From positions 3,489,923 through 3,553,922 of the forward strand of contig NZ_LT607802.1 in the NCBI RefSeq assembly GCF_900090205.1: 64,000 bases of DNA. Reading direction: 5' to 3'. This DNA is from Vogesella sp. LIG4 (GTDB taxonomy: Bacteria; Pseudomonadota; Gammaproteobacteria; Burkholderiales; Chromobacteriaceae). Positions 35,016 through 46,521 of the stretch are shown here, piece by piece. The notes beneath the pieces were generated by a model that did not search any database, was not told the DNA's origin, and saw only the letters and a program-made list of their open reading frames with translations. The translations under genes and the position numbers were made by a program. The number at the start of each line of letters is the position of its first letter. Position 1 is the stretch's first letter.

Positions 35016-37052
35016 TCAGGTGCGGAACAGGTTTACCTCGTCGCGCAGCGCATTGGCGAGGCCGCTCATCTGCTGCGCGGTTTCGGCGGAACGGTTGGCC
35101 GCATCGTTGCTGATACTGGCCAGGCTGGCCACCTGCGCTACCTGCGCCACGATCTGCTCCACGCTGGCGCGCTGATCCACCAGCCGCTGGTGAATCTGCG
35201 TCACCACCGCCATGGTTTCGCGCGAGGCATCCAGGATGCTGTCGATGGCCAGTCGCGCCTCGCCGGTGATGGCGGCGCCGTTGGCAGCCAGCGTCACCGA
35301 CTGGCGCATGGCATCCACCGCCGAGCCGGTGGCCGTCTGCATGGAGCCGATCATGCCGGTGATTTCGCCGGTAGCGGCACTGGTGCGCTCGGCCAGCTTG
35401 CGCACCTCGTCGGCCACCACGGCGAAGCCGCGCCCGAACTCGCCGGCGCGCGCCGCTTCGATGGCGGCATTCAGCGCCAGCAGGTTGGTCTGCTCGGCAA
35501 TGTCATGAATCACATTGATGATGGTGGAAATCTGCCGCGCGCTGTCTTCCAGGCTGCGCAGGCTGCCCGCCGCGGCATCCAGCGTGCCGGAGATGCGGTT
35601 TACCTCTTCCACCGCCGCCACTAGGCTGCGGCTGCCCTGGGTTGCCGCCTCGCCGGAAGCGTTGGCCGCACGGCTGGCTTCACCAGCCACCTGCTCGATG
35701 TGCAGCACGCTGCCTTCCAGCTGCTGACCATAGCCATGCATCAGCGTGGCGCTTTCGCGCTGCTCGCCGGAGGAATGCGCCGCCGCCGCAGCCTTGTCGG
35801 CCAGCTCGCGTGCGGCCAACTCCAGGTCGGTGGCGTGCCCGCTGGTGCGGTTCAGCGCATCGCGGAAGTTTTCCAGCAGGCTGTTGATGGCATCCGCCAC
35901 CTCGCCCACCTCGTCGCGGCGCGCCACTTCGATGCGCCGGGTCAGGTCATGGCTGTCACGCACCTCGCCCACCGCGCGCACAAGGGTACGCACCGGGCGC
36001 CCCACCAGGCGACCGGTAAGCAGCCACAGCGCCAGCGACATCAGCACCAGCAACAGCACGCAGCCGCCGATCAGCCCCTGCAGCAGCAGGCGGTTGTCGC
36101 GCTGCAGCTCGCTGGACAGCTCGTCGCTGACGATCAGCCAGCCCCAGGCATCCAGCCGCTGCCAGCTCAGCATGTGCTCCACCGGCTTGCCGTTGTCGCC
36201 AGGCAGGCGCACCGTCATGCTGCCTTCCTTGCTGTCCAGAATGCTCTTCAGGTACGGCTGGCCGCCGGCATCCAGGTCCTTTTCGATGCTGCGCCCGGAC
36301 AGCTTGTCGTGCAGCACGAAGCGGCCGTAATCGCGGCCTCCCTTGTTCACATCCACGATCCGGATGTGGCCGGAATCGCCGATGCGCACCTTGGTCAGGC
36401 GTGCCAGCAGGCCGCCCACCCCTTCGCTGGCCCCCACCGCCACCGAGGTGGCGCCGATCACCTTGCCCTGATCGTCCTTGATCGGGCTGAAGCTGACCAC
36501 GTATTCCTTGTCGTACAGCACCATCTTGCCCTGGTATGGCATGCCCTCCAGCAGGCGCTGGTAGGCGGCGCTGTCGCGCTCCAGCTTGGTGCCGACCGCG
36601 CGCTTGCCGTCGCCGGTAAGCATCGAGGTGGAAACCCGAATGAAGTCGTCGCCCTGGCGCACCAGCACGGCGGAGCCGTTGCCGCTGCGCACCATGAATT
36701 CGCTGGCCAGGTCGTGATTGTTATTGATCACCAGGCTGCCGGATTTCAGCATCGGCAGCGCGCCGGCACCTTCCACCTCGGCCGTCTGCCCCGGCGTCAG
36801 CTGGATGGGGGCGGGAAAGCCGGCCACGAACATGTGCTCGAACTGCGCGGCGGAAATCTTCAACGCATCGTCAAAGCCGCCGATCATATTGATGGACTGG
36901 CTGATCAGCTGCTGCTGCACCGCCTGGGTACGCGCCATCAACAGCTTTTGCGAGAAGTAATAGGCCGGCAGCATGAAAGCGGCTACCAGTAGAACCATCA
37001 ACACGACCTGGGCCAATACCAGTCGCGTGCCGATACGCATCGCGTGCTTCAT
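35016..37052 (-). CDS. Methyl-accepting chemotaxis protein
   Basis: A 678-aa inner-membrane chemoreceptor. TM1 about 8-30, a periplasmic Cache-type sensor (about 35-320; contains [20 protein letters not shown]), TM2 about 325-346 ([20 protein letters not shown]), HAMP, then the signalling hairpin with tip [21 protein letters not shown]...[16 protein letters not shown]. No C-terminal CheR/CheB-tethering pentapeptide. GGAGA precedes the ATG at 37052. Its last ~150 bases (35004-35155) are duplicated at 25803-25947, on the other side of the metabolic island. Several dispersed-motif cores occur inside (35093, 35661, 35811). Confidence 0.94.
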   Translation of the reverse strand: MKHAMRIGTRLVLAQVVLMVLLVAAFMLPAYYFSQKLLMARTQAVQQQLISQSINMIGGFDDALKISAAQFEHMFVAGFPAPIQLTPGQTAEVEGAGALPMLKSGSLVINNNHDLASEFMVRSGNGSAVLVRQGDDFIRVSTSMLTGDGKRAVGTKLERDSAAYQRLLEGMPYQGKMVLYDKEYVVSFSPIKDDQGKVIGATSVAVGASEGVGGLLARLTKVRIGDSGHIRIVDVNKGGRDYGRFVLHDKLSGRSIEKDLDAGGQPYLKSILDSKEGSMTVRLPGDNGKPVEHMLSWQRLDAWGWLIVSDELSSELQRDNRLLLQGLIGGCVLLLVLMSLALWLLTGRLVGRPVRTLVRAVGEVRDSHDLTRRIEVARRDEVGEVADAINSLLENFRDALNRTSGHATDLELAARELADKAAAAAHSSGEQRESATLMHGYGQQLEGSVLHIEQVAGEASRAANASGEAATQGSRSLVAAVEEVNRISGTLDAAAGSLRSLEDSARQISTIINVIHDIAEQTNLLALNAAIEAARAGEFGRGFAVVADEVRKLAERTSAATGEITGMIGSMQTATGSAVDAMRQSVTLAANGAAITGEARLAIDSILDASRETMAVVTQIHQRLVDQRASVEQIVAQVAQVASLASISNDAANRSAETAQQMSGLANALRDEVNLFRT

Positions 37053-37406
37053 TTCTGTCTCCACGTTTTGGGCGGTGGCGTCACGGCGTGCATGCGCCAC
37101 ATCTGTAATAGACCTCTGATTCTATAGGGTCTATTGAAGCCGACATGCAAAATATCGGCCAGCCCGCCAGCCCTCGGCATGAGCTGTCGATTGTAGACAA
37201 GCGAATATCTATACAATTCATGCGCTTGCCGGCTTTCCCGCACATTCGATAGCTGTGCCTTGCACACCACACCCCTGCCGCCGCGCCGCCACAGGCCACT
37301 GCCGCGCCCTGATCTGGAGCAAGTTCCAAACGCCGGCCATACCTCGCCAGCGCGGGCAAGGGCATACTATGCATCTTTGTGCAGCATTACCGACCCGAAC
37401 ACGACC
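37053..37406. promoter_or_regulatory. Divergent control region of the receptor and mnmC
   Basis: 354 bases with no gene. It holds AATAGACC/GGTCTATT (37107-37114, 37128-37135; 13-base loop), an inverted repeat 55 bases ahead of the receptor start and a candidate operator or 5' hairpin, and an AT-rich stretch at 37185-37222. No clear -35/-10 pair could be assigned. Confidence 0.45.
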
Positions 37407-39401
37407 ATGCCTTCCCCCACACAGCCCGCCCGCCTCGACTGGAGCAGCGGCCAACCCGTGTCCAGCGATTACAACGACATTTACTTCTCCCGCGACAGCG
37501 GCCTGGACGAAACCCACCACGTTTTCATTCACCACAACCAGCTGCCACAGCGCTTTGCCGCATTGGCAGATGGCGCCTTGTTCAGCATCGGCGAAACCGG
37601 CTTTGGAACCGGCCTCAACTTCCTGGTGGCATGGCAGAGCTTTCTGCAGCACGCCCCGGCCGGCGCCCGGCTCGCCTTCGTCAGCACCGAAAAGCACCCG
37701 TTGCTGCCGGATGACCTGCAACGCGCACTGGCCATGTGGCCGCAGCTGGCGCCGCAGGCGCAGCAACTGCTGCAGCAATACGCCGAGCTGCCTCCCGGCT
37801 GGCACCGCTTCGTGCTGCAGGATGGCCGCATCAGCCTGACGCTGCTGGTAGGCGATGCGCTGGACACCCTGCCGCAGCTGGATGCCAGCATCGATGCCTG
37901 GTTTCTGGACGGCTTCGCGCCCAAGCTCAACCCGGACATGTGGCAGCCGGCGCTGTTCGCACAGCTGGCGCGCCTGTCGGCACCGGGGGCGACGCTGGCC
38001 ACCTTCACCTGCGCCGGCATCGTGCGCCGCGGGCTGGCGGAAGCAGGTTTCAGTGTAGAAAAGGTGGCCGGACATGGCAGCAAACGTACGATGACCCGCG
38101 GCCAACTGCCGCAGCCTCCGGCGCAGGGCTGGCAGGCGCCTTGGTATGCGCGGCCACAACCGGCAGCAGGCGAGCGCAGCGCGCTGGTAATCGGTGCCGG
38201 CATTGCCGGTGCCAGCGTGGCACACAGCTTGGCCGTGCGCGGCTGGCAGGTTACCGTGCTGGAGCGCCAGCCGGCGCCGGCCAGCGAAGCCTCCGGCAAC
38301 CCGCAGGGCGTGCTGTACACCAAGCTGTCGCCGCACTTCACCCCGCTTACCCGCCTGCTGCTGTCCGGCTACAGCCACAGCCTGCGCATGCTGGCGCAGC
38401 ACCTGCCGCCGGGCGAAGACAGCTGGCAGCAGTGCGGCGTGCTGCAACTGGCCTACGATGCCGACGAAACCAAACGCCAGCAGGGGCTGGCGGGCGCCGG
38501 CCTGCCCGATGGCGTGCTGCGGGCGGTGGATGCCGGGCAAGCCTCCACCATTGCCGGCATCGCGCTGCAGCAGTCCGCGCTGTTCTTTGCGCAAGGCGGC
38601 TGGCTGCACCCGCCGGCACTGGTGCGGCAGCTGCTGAGCCACCGCAATATCCGGCTGGTAACCGGCGTCAGCATTAGCGAACTGAGCCGCGAACCGGGCA
38701 GCGGGCAATGGCTGGCCACCGCAGCGGACGGCAGCAGCTACCGCGCCCAGGTGGCGGTCCTGGCTACCGCCAACGATGCGCGCCAGTTCACCGCCGCCAG
38801 CCACCTGCCGCTGAAGCCGATACGTGGCCAGGTTTCCACCCTGCCGGCCACCGCTGCCAGCCGTGCCCTGCGCAGCGTGATCTGCGGGGAAGGCTATATT
38901 TCCCCGGCGCGCCACGACAGCCACTGCCTGGGCGCCACCTTCAAGTTCGAGCAGCCGGCCGGTGCCACCACGCCGGGCGAGCACGAGGAGAACCTGGCGA
39001 TGCTGGCCGGCATGGCGCCGGCGCTGTACCAGGCGCTGGGCGGCGACAGCCTGGGCGCGGCAGATTGCGGCGGCCGCGCCGCGCTGCGCTGCACCAGCCC
39101 GGACTACCTGCCGCTGGCCGGCCCGCTGGTGGACAGCGCCGCCTTTGCCGCGCAGTACGCCATGCTGGCGCGCGATGCCACCTTGCAACCGGACACCCCC
39201 GCGCCCAACCTGCCCGGTCTGTATGTCACCACCGGCCACGGCTCGCGCGGCATGGTAACCGCCCCGCTGTGCGGCGAGGTGCTGGCCAGCCTGCTGGAAA
39301 ACGAACCACTGCCGCTGCCCAAGCCACTGATGGACGCTCTGCACCCCAGCCGCTTCCTGCTGCGCGGCTTGATCCGCAACAAAAAGCCCCAGCCCGGCTG
39401 A
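37407..39401 (+). CDS. mnmC: Bifunctional tRNA mnm5s2U biosynthesis enzyme MnmC
   Basis: A 664-aa fusion that finishes 5-methylaminomethyl-2-thiouridine at tRNA position 34. The N-terminal SAM methyltransferase domain (about 1-240; [29 protein letters not shown]) is followed by an FAD-dependent oxidoreductase domain (about 260-664) with dinucleotide motif [12 protein letters not shown] and C-terminal [20 protein letters not shown]. The start at 37407 ([12 protein letters not shown]) fits the family. Upstream in-frame codons do not. It is followed directly by a motif pair and a terminator. Confidence 0.93.
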   Translation: MPSPTQPARLDWSSGQPVSSDYNDIYFSRDSGLDETHHVFIHHNQLPQRFAALADGALFSIGETGFGTGLNFLVAWQSFLQHAPAGARLAFVSTEKHPLLPDDLQRALAMWPQLAPQAQQLLQQYAELPPGWHRFVLQDGRISLTLLVGDALDTLPQLDASIDAWFLDGFAPKLNPDMWQPALFAQLARLSAPGATLATFTCAGIVRRGLAEAGFSVEKVAGHGSKRTMTRGQLPQPPAQGWQAPWYARPQPAAGERSALVIGAGIAGASVAHSLAVRGWQVTVLERQPAPASEASGNPQGVLYTKLSPHFTPLTRLLLSGYSHSLRMLAQHLPPGEDSWQQCGVLQLAYDADETKRQQGLAGAGLPDGVLRAVDAGQASTIAGIALQQSALFFAQGGWLHPPALVRQLLSHRNIRLVTGVSISELSREPGSGQWLATAADGSSYRAQVAVLATANDARQFTAASHLPLKPIRGQVSTLPATAASRALRSVICGEGYISPARHDSHCLGATFKFEQPAGATTPGEHEENLAMLAGMAPALYQALGGDSLGAADCGGRAALRCTSPDYLPLAGPLVDSAAFAAQYAMLARDATLQPDTPAPNLPGLYVTTGHGSRGMVTAPLCGEVLASLLENEPLPLPKPLMDALHPSRFLLRGLIRNKKPQPG

Positions 39402-39402
39402 C

Positions 39403-39428
39403 AAGGTTGGCCGCATGCGGCCAACCTT
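39403..39428. repeat. Head-to-head pair of the dispersed 14-mer
   Basis: Two exact copies, AAGGTTGGCCGCAT (39403-39416) and ATGCGGCCAACCTT (39415-39428), overlap by AT and form a perfect 26-base palindrome one base after the mnmC stop. Confidence 0.88.
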
Positions 39429-39435
39429 TCTCCAC

Positions 39436-39465
39436 CAGCCCGCGCCCAGCGCGGGCTGTTTTTTT
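39436..39465 (+). terminator. Rho-independent terminator of mnmC
   Basis: CAGCCCGCGC/GCGCGGGCTG with a CCA loop, followed by seven T. It lies just after the motif palindrome. Confidence 0.92.
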
Positions 39466-39514
39466 GTCTACCATCAAACCACGCAGCATTCGCGACCACC
39501 GCACATGGCAGGAG

Positions 39515-39542
39515 CTTGAAATCCGGCAACCCCCTCCCAAAC
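39515..39542 (+). promoter_or_regulatory. Candidate heat-shock (sigma-32) promoter of clpB
   Basis: CTTGAA (39515-39520), 14-base spacer, TCCCAAAC. The -35 is a full match to the sigma-32 consensus and the -10 keeps the CCCA core. It lies 36 bases ahead of the clpB start. Confidence 0.55.
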
Positions 39543-39577
39543 TTGCAGGTATTCAAGCTTTAGACGAGGAGCACAGC

Positions 39578-42151
<2,574 letters not shown>

Positions 42152-42170
42152 GCCTGTCCGCTTGCCAAGC

Positions 42171-42203
42171 ATGCGGCCAACCTGCCAAGGTTGGCCGCAT
42201 TTT
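42171..42203 (+). terminator. Terminator made of an inverted pair of the dispersed motif
   Basis: ATGCGGCCAACCT (42171-42183) and AGGTTGGCCGCAT (42188-42200) are perfect 13-base complements with a GCCA loop, followed by TTT. The right arm belongs to a full 14-mer (42187-42200). It lies 19 bases after the clpB stop. Confidence 0.88.
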
Positions 42204-42397
42204 CCAGCCGGCAGCCATGCCGGGTGCAAGAAATTATTGAACTCCGGCCTGCATACGCTTGTCTGTAACGAAGCCTGTTCAGGCTATTCGCCTGGCGCCC
42301 TGCCCCCTGCGCAGCCGCGCCACTTGCCTTGTCACCCCCGTCCGCCCAGCCCAAGGCGCCATGATGCGGACGAACCACCCCTCATTCTGGATACCGC

Positions 42398-44380
42398 ATG
42401 GATCAACTGCTCGACAGGCTGACCACACGTCAGCCGGATGAATCCCCCGTTGCCGCGCTCACCGCGCTGCTGGCCCAGCTGCGCCCGGACGATGCCGGCG
42501 ATTTCGTGCAGGCCACCAGCAACCTGCGCGCGCTCACCTATCTGCTCGGCCGCAACGCCGAGCACCGCGCCGGCCTGCGCCGCGCGCTGATCGACCTGAT
42601 GGCGCAGTCGCGCCAGGTTCAGCTGTACACCGACACCGGCCTGCTCTCCAACGAAACCTTCGCCCAGGTGATCAAGCGCCGCATCGGCGAACGCCTGCTG
42701 CCGCCGGCGCGCTCCAGCAGCCACCTGGCCGACCAGTTCGGGCTGATCTTCAGCGGCAAGAAAGACTATCGCTGGGTAGCCTCGGTGGAAACCGCCGTGT
42801 GGCAGCAGCTGTGGCAGGCGCTGGCCTGGCAGGAGGAAACCGCCGCTGCGGCCAACCCTACCCGGCTGCAGCTGCTGGAGGCGGTGCAGGTGCTGACGGC
42901 GCGCATCTCCGCCATCGGCCTGGAGCCGGAGCTGGTGCGCGTCTACCCGGACATCGAACGCTTCGAGTCGCCGTTCCTGCACCTGTCGGCGGAGGCGCTG
43001 CAGTTCGTGGAATCGGCACGCGCCGCCATGACCGACCCGGCACTGCAGGCCGAGGACGACCGGCAGATGCTGGTGCTGCTGGAGCAGTGCGAGCAGCTGA
43101 TCTCCCGCCTGCGCAAGGTAGCCGGCGAGAGTGGCGTGTCGATCAGCCTCACCTACCACCTGCTGCGGCTGGAGCAGCACATCGAGCGGCTGCGCAGCGT
43201 GCTGCGCCTGCTGGACCCTGGCCTCGGCCCGGCCACCGACGGCACGCTGTTCACGCTGCTGGCCGAGCTGGTGCGTGCCGAGAACCGCAAGTACAGCGTG
43301 CGCGACGTGTTCACCGGCACCACCGAGCTGCTGGCGCGCCAGGTCACCGAGCATGCCGGCCGCCACGGCGAGCATTACATTGCCGAGAACCGTAGCGAAT
43401 GGAAGGACATGGCGCGGGCGGCAATGGGCGCCGGCCTGATCGTCGGCTTCATGGCGCTGTTCAAGCTGCTGCTGGCCAAGCTGCATCTGCCACTGATCTG
43501 GGAAGCGCTGGCCTTTGGCCTCAACTACGCACTGGGCTTCATGCTGATCCACGTGCTGCACTTCACCGTGGCCACCAAGCAGCCGGCCATGACCGCGGCG
43601 CGCATTGCCGCGGTGATCCACCAGGGCAACGGCAAGCCGCATATGCGCGAGCTGGCCGAACTGGTGGCCAAGGTGGCGCGCACCCAGCTGGTGGCCATTC
43701 TCGGCAACGTGCTGGTGGCGATACCGGTGGCGTGGCTGATTGCGGTGGGCTGGAAGGCCGTTACCGGCGCGCCGGTGATCGACGTGGCCAAGGCCGGTCA
43801 CCTGCTGGCCGACCAGAACCCGGTGGGCAGCCTGGCACTGCTGCACGCCGCCATTGCCGGGGTGTATCTATTCCTGGCCGGACTCATCGCCGGCTACTAC
43901 GACAACAAGGCCATCTACCGGCAGATACCGCAAAGGTTGGCCGCATTGCCGTGGCTGAACCGCCTGCTGGGCGAAAAGCGCACCCGGCGGCTGGCGCACT
44001 ACGTGGAACACAATCTGGGCGGCCTGGCCGGCAATTTCTACTTCGGCATGCTGCTGGGCATCACCGGCACGGTGGGCTTTCTGCTGGGGCTGCCGCTGGA
44101 CATCCGCCACATCACCTTCTCCTCGGCCTACCTGTCGTACGCGGCGGTGAGCTACGACTACCAGATGCCGCTGCAGCTGATACTGCCAGCGGTGGGCGGC
44201 GTGGTGCTGATCGGCATGACCAACCTGCTGGTGAGCTTCAACCTGGCGCTCTGGGTGGCACTGCGCTCGCGCAAGCTGCGGGGCCACGATGCCCTGCCGC
44301 TGCTGCCGGCGGTGCTGAAGCTGGCCATCAGCAAGCCGCGCGACTTCCTGATTCCACCGCCGCAGCGCCACGACCCCTGA
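42398..44380 (+). CDS. Gcr-type 'site-specific recombinase' membrane protein
   Basis: A 660-aa protein of the family annotated as site-specific recombinase Gcr (first named from the gonococcus). The N-terminal ~340 residues are helical and soluble. The C-terminal half has about six strongly hydrophobic segments (GLIVGFMALFKLLLAKL; LGFMLIHVLHFTVATKQPAM; LLGITGTVGFLLGLPLDIRHITFSS). None of the tyrosine- or serine-recombinase motifs is present, so I regard the inherited name as doubtful and the protein as an inner-membrane protein of unknown function. It contains two motif copies (42847-42859, 43933-43946). Confidence 0.82.
   Translation: MDQLLDRLTTRQPDESPVAALTALLAQLRPDDAGDFVQATSNLRALTYLLGRNAEHRAGLRRALIDLMAQSRQVQLYTDTGLLSNETFAQVIKRRIGERLLPPARSSSHLADQFGLIFSGKKDYRWVASVETAVWQQLWQALAWQEETAAAANPTRLQLLEAVQVLTARISAIGLEPELVRVYPDIERFESPFLHLSAEALQFVESARAAMTDPALQAEDDRQMLVLLEQCEQLISRLRKVAGESGVSISLTYHLLRLEQHIERLRSVLRLLDPGLGPATDGTLFTLLAELVRAENRKYSVRDVFTGTTELLARQVTEHAGRHGEHYIAENRSEWKDMARAAMGAGLIVGFMALFKLLLAKLHLPLIWEALAFGLNYALGFMLIHVLHFTVATKQPAMTAARIAAVIHQGNGKPHMRELAELVAKVARTQLVAILGNVLVAIPVAWLIAVGWKAVTGAPVIDVAKAGHLLADQNPVGSLALLHAAIAGVYLFLAGLIAGYYDNKAIYRQIPQRLAALPWLNRLLGEKRTRRLAHYVEHNLGGLAGNFYFGMLLGITGTVGFLLGLPLDIRHITFSSAYLSYAAVSYDYQMPLQLILPAVGGVVLIGMTNLLVSFNLALWVALRSRKLRGHDALPLLPAVLKLAISKPRDFLIPPPQRHDP
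43933..43946 (+). repeat. Exact copy of the dispersed 14-mer in a gene
   Basis: AAGGTTGGCCGCAT, in frame, encoding RLAA of PQRLAALPWL. Confidence 0.7.
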
Positions 44381-44381
44381 A

Positions 44382-44450
44382 CGCTGCCTGCCCGGCCCAA
44401 CGGGCAGGCAGCGCCGGACACAAAAAAGCCCCGCCTTGGCGGGGCTTGTT
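44382..44450. terminator. Tandem hairpins, the second a bidirectional terminator
   Basis: First hairpin 44382-44413 (13-base arms CGCTGCCTGCCCG and complement, 6-base loop). Second hairpin 44426-44447 (AAGCCCCGCC/GGCGGGGCTT, TT loop) with AAAA before it, giving a T-run for the minus-strand small gene that converges here. Confidence 0.85.
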
Positions 44451-44467
44451 GCATGCGGAATTGACGT

Positions 44468-44692
44468 TCAAGCCTGCGGGTCGCTGCCGTCGCCGGCATC
44501 GGCAACATCAGCGGCATCAGCTGCCGGCTCTTCCTTCTTCTCCAGCATTTCTTCCAGCGCGCCAACACCTTTGAAACCGGCGATAGCCGCTGCGCCCTTG
44601 GCGAGCAGCCCTGCATCCGGATCCACTTTTTCCAGCGCTTCTACAGCGGCAACAGCGCCTGCGATTTCACCAACGGTATCGAGAATGCCCAT
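44468..44692 (-). CDS. Small hypothetical protein, 74 aa
   Basis: Not recognised. The N-terminal half is Gly/Ala/Val-rich and amphipathic (TVGEIAGAVAAVEALEKVDPDAGLLAKGAAAIAGFKGV). The second half is Glu/Asp/Ala-rich and probably disordered. GGAGG lies 7 bases ahead of the ATG (minus strand), and a good terminator follows, so expression is likely. The composition is reminiscent of small granule- or membrane-associated proteins but gives no firm assignment. Confidence 0.65.
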   Translation of the reverse strand: MGILDTVGEIAGAVAAVEALEKVDPDAGLLAKGAAAIAGFKGVGALEEMLEKKEEPAADAADVADAGDGSDPQA

Positions 44693-44992
44693 ACAGACCT
44701 CCTACTAAAGTGAATGAAATGGACGCTCATTATCATCCGGCCTGCACCGCGCCCCACAAGGCAGACCGCCAGGCAAATGTTTGTTAAGAAAGCGCCGATC
44801 AAATCAGCCATCGCACCTTGAAACCCGGGGCAGATAGATACCGTTCGCCCGGCTTGCGCCAACGGATTCGGAGCAGATGGCAACCGCTCCAGCTACGTTG
44901 CATGAGACAGACCCCGGGGTGCGTTCAAACACTTCGCCTCATCGATATTGTAGTTGCCGGCTGCCAATTTTTTGCGCCACAGCAAAATATGC

Positions 44993-45042
44993 CATGTGTT
45001 TTTTGGGAAACACATGATGCAGATCATGGAAAACATGTGTTT
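44993..45042. promoter_or_regulatory. Three alternating CATGTGTTT half-sites
   Basis: CATGTGTTT (44993-45001), six bases, AAACACATG (45008-45016), then CATGTGTTT again (45034-45042). The first two form a perfect 9-base inverted repeat with a 6-base gap. They look like a cooperative operator or alternative hairpins upstream of cyoA. Confidence 0.5.
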
Positions 45043-45100
45043 TTCATGAATGTTTTTTGCAACCGTTTGTAACACGGCAACAAAATGCACAAGGGATATG

Positions 45101-45114
45101 TTGATTTATATCAA
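45101..45114. promoter_or_regulatory. FNR/ANR-type binding site
   Basis: TTGATTTATATCAA matches the FNR consensus TTGAT-N4-ATCAA exactly. It is about 470 bases ahead of cyoA. No -10 at the standard distance was found on either strand, so the regulated transcript is unclear. A 7-base hairpin (TTGCTGC/GCAGCAA, 45119-45135) follows. Confidence 0.6.
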
Positions 45115-45581
45115 TTGCTTGCTGCAAAGCAGCAAAATCCGGCGGCCTGCGCAAGCTCCACAAACGACTTTTTTGTATCAAAATATTAGCCAACAACCTT
45201 GAGCCCACCCGCAAAATCGCGTCCAATCGCGCCCGTCCACTACAAGCCAAGGATGGAATGACCACCCATTCCATTCGCTTTTCAGCTTCAAAGCGAAGTA
45301 CTGACTCGTTTCGCCAGCCCTCACCCGGCATGGCAGCCGCCAGGCACAGGTACCCCTGCTGCACAAGGCTGCTGCCCTGGCCCCAGTCACCAGTCGGGCA
45401 GTGAATGCTCACTGTCATGCCATCAGGTTTGGACAGCCGCCGGGCCAGCCCGCTGCGGCGGTGTTCCGCGTACGCCAGACCTGCACGTTCCGGCCCAGAT
45501 CCGCCTTTCACCGCCCGCCGCATCCGGCCCTTCGCGCTGCTTGCCGCTAACCCAGAATTTCATAACCACCAAGGTCGCAGG

Positions 45582-46514
45582 ATGATAAAACGTACTGTTG
45601 CACACATTTCGAGAGGGCTCGTCGGGCTTGGCTTTGCCGCCTTGCTCGCCGGCTGCAAGGAGGGGATTTTCGAGCCCAAGGGCCAGGTCGCTGCCGATGA
45701 AAAATCCCTGATCATCACCGCCACGCTGCTGATGCTGCTGGTCGTGGTGCCGGTCATCCTGATGACCCTGGGCTTTGCCTGGAAGTATCGCGCCAGCAAC
45801 CAGAACGCCACCTACACCCCGAAATGGTCGCACTCCGGCAAGATCGAAGCCGTGGTGTGGATCATCCCCATCATCATCGTGTCCTTCCTGGCCGTGATCA
45901 CCTGGAACAGCACCCACAAGCTGGACCCGTACCGCCCGCTGGATTCGGCCGTGAAGCCGATCAACGTGCAAGTGGTGGCGCTGGACTGGAAATGGCTGTT
46001 CATCTACCCGGATCTGAACATCGCCTCCGTGAACCAGCTGGCGTTCCCGGTGGGCACCCCGGTGAACTTCAAGATCACCTCCGATGCGGCGATGAACTCC
46101 TTCTTCGTACCGCAGCTGGGTGGCCAGATCTACGCCATGGCCGGCATGCAGACCAAGCTGCACCTGATCGCCAACGAAGCCGGCAGCTATGACGGCATGT
46201 CCGCCAACTACAGCGGCGCAGGTTTCTCCGGCATGAAGTTCAAGGCCCTGGCCATGAACAGCCCGGCCGAGTTCGACAACTGGGTGAAACAGGCCCGCGC
46301 CGCCAAGCCGCTGGATGCGGCCAGCTACGCCAACCTGCTCAAGCGCAGCGAGAACAACCCGGTGCAGTACTTCTCTTCCGTCACCCCGGGCCTGTTCCAC
46401 GGCGTGCTGAACAAGTACATGGCCGGTCACCAGACCGCCATGGAATCCGGCCTCAGCGCCAGCCAGCTTGCTGCGCTGAGCAAGAGCCTGTGTGCCCCCG
46501 TAGTCAAGGAGTAA
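45582..46514 (+). CDS. cyoA: Cytochrome bo3 ubiquinol oxidase subunit II
   Basis: A 310-aa lipoprotein subunit of the proton-pumping quinol oxidase. Signal with lipobox LLAGC, two TM segments (about 45-67 and 87-109), then a periplasmic cupredoxin-like domain ([23 protein letters not shown]) lacking the CuA ligands of cytochrome c oxidases, as expected for a quinol oxidase. The start at 45582 ([13 protein letters not shown]) opens the signal peptide. In-frame codons upstream are not family-like. First gene of cyoABCDE. Confidence 0.94.
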   Translation: MIKRTVAHISRGLVGLGFAALLAGCKEGIFEPKGQVAADEKSLIITATLLMLLVVVPVILMTLGFAWKYRASNQNATYTPKWSHSGKIEAVVWIIPIIIVSFLAVITWNSTHKLDPYRPLDSAVKPINVQVVALDWKWLFIYPDLNIASVNQLAFPVGTPVNFKITSDAAMNSFFVPQLGGQIYAMAGMQTKLHLIANEAGSYDGMSANYSGAGFSGMKFKALAMNSPAEFDNWVKQARAAKPLDAASYANLLKRSENNPVQYFSSVTPGLFHGVLNKYMAGHQTAMESGLSASQLAALSKSLCAPVVKE

Positions 46515-46521
46515 TCAAGCA

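Larger units (their letters stand above)
44693..45581. other. 889-bp gap upstream of the bo3 oxidase operon, no convincing gene
   Basis: The middle (about 44930-45130) is AT-rich and carries the CATGTGTTT repeats and an FNR-type site listed separately. Open frames here (for example minus strand 45044-45523) lack start signals and family similarity. The right part (45230-45560) is GC-richer and could hold a long leader of cyoA or a degraded gene. Confidence 0.55.

Noticed and set aside
35700..36992. 430-codon plus-strand frame opposite the chemoreceptor
   Set aside because: Antisense shadow of the receptor's sensor and HAMP regions.
38708..39577. In-frame 290-codon extension upstream of clpB
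   Set aside because: It runs through the mnmC gene and its terminator. The ClpB N-domain and a GAGGA site begin at 39578.
45044..45523. 159-codon minus-strand frame in the gap before cyoA
   Set aside because: No ribosome-binding site, spans the FNR-type box, and matches no family I know. Kept as non-coding, with some doubt.
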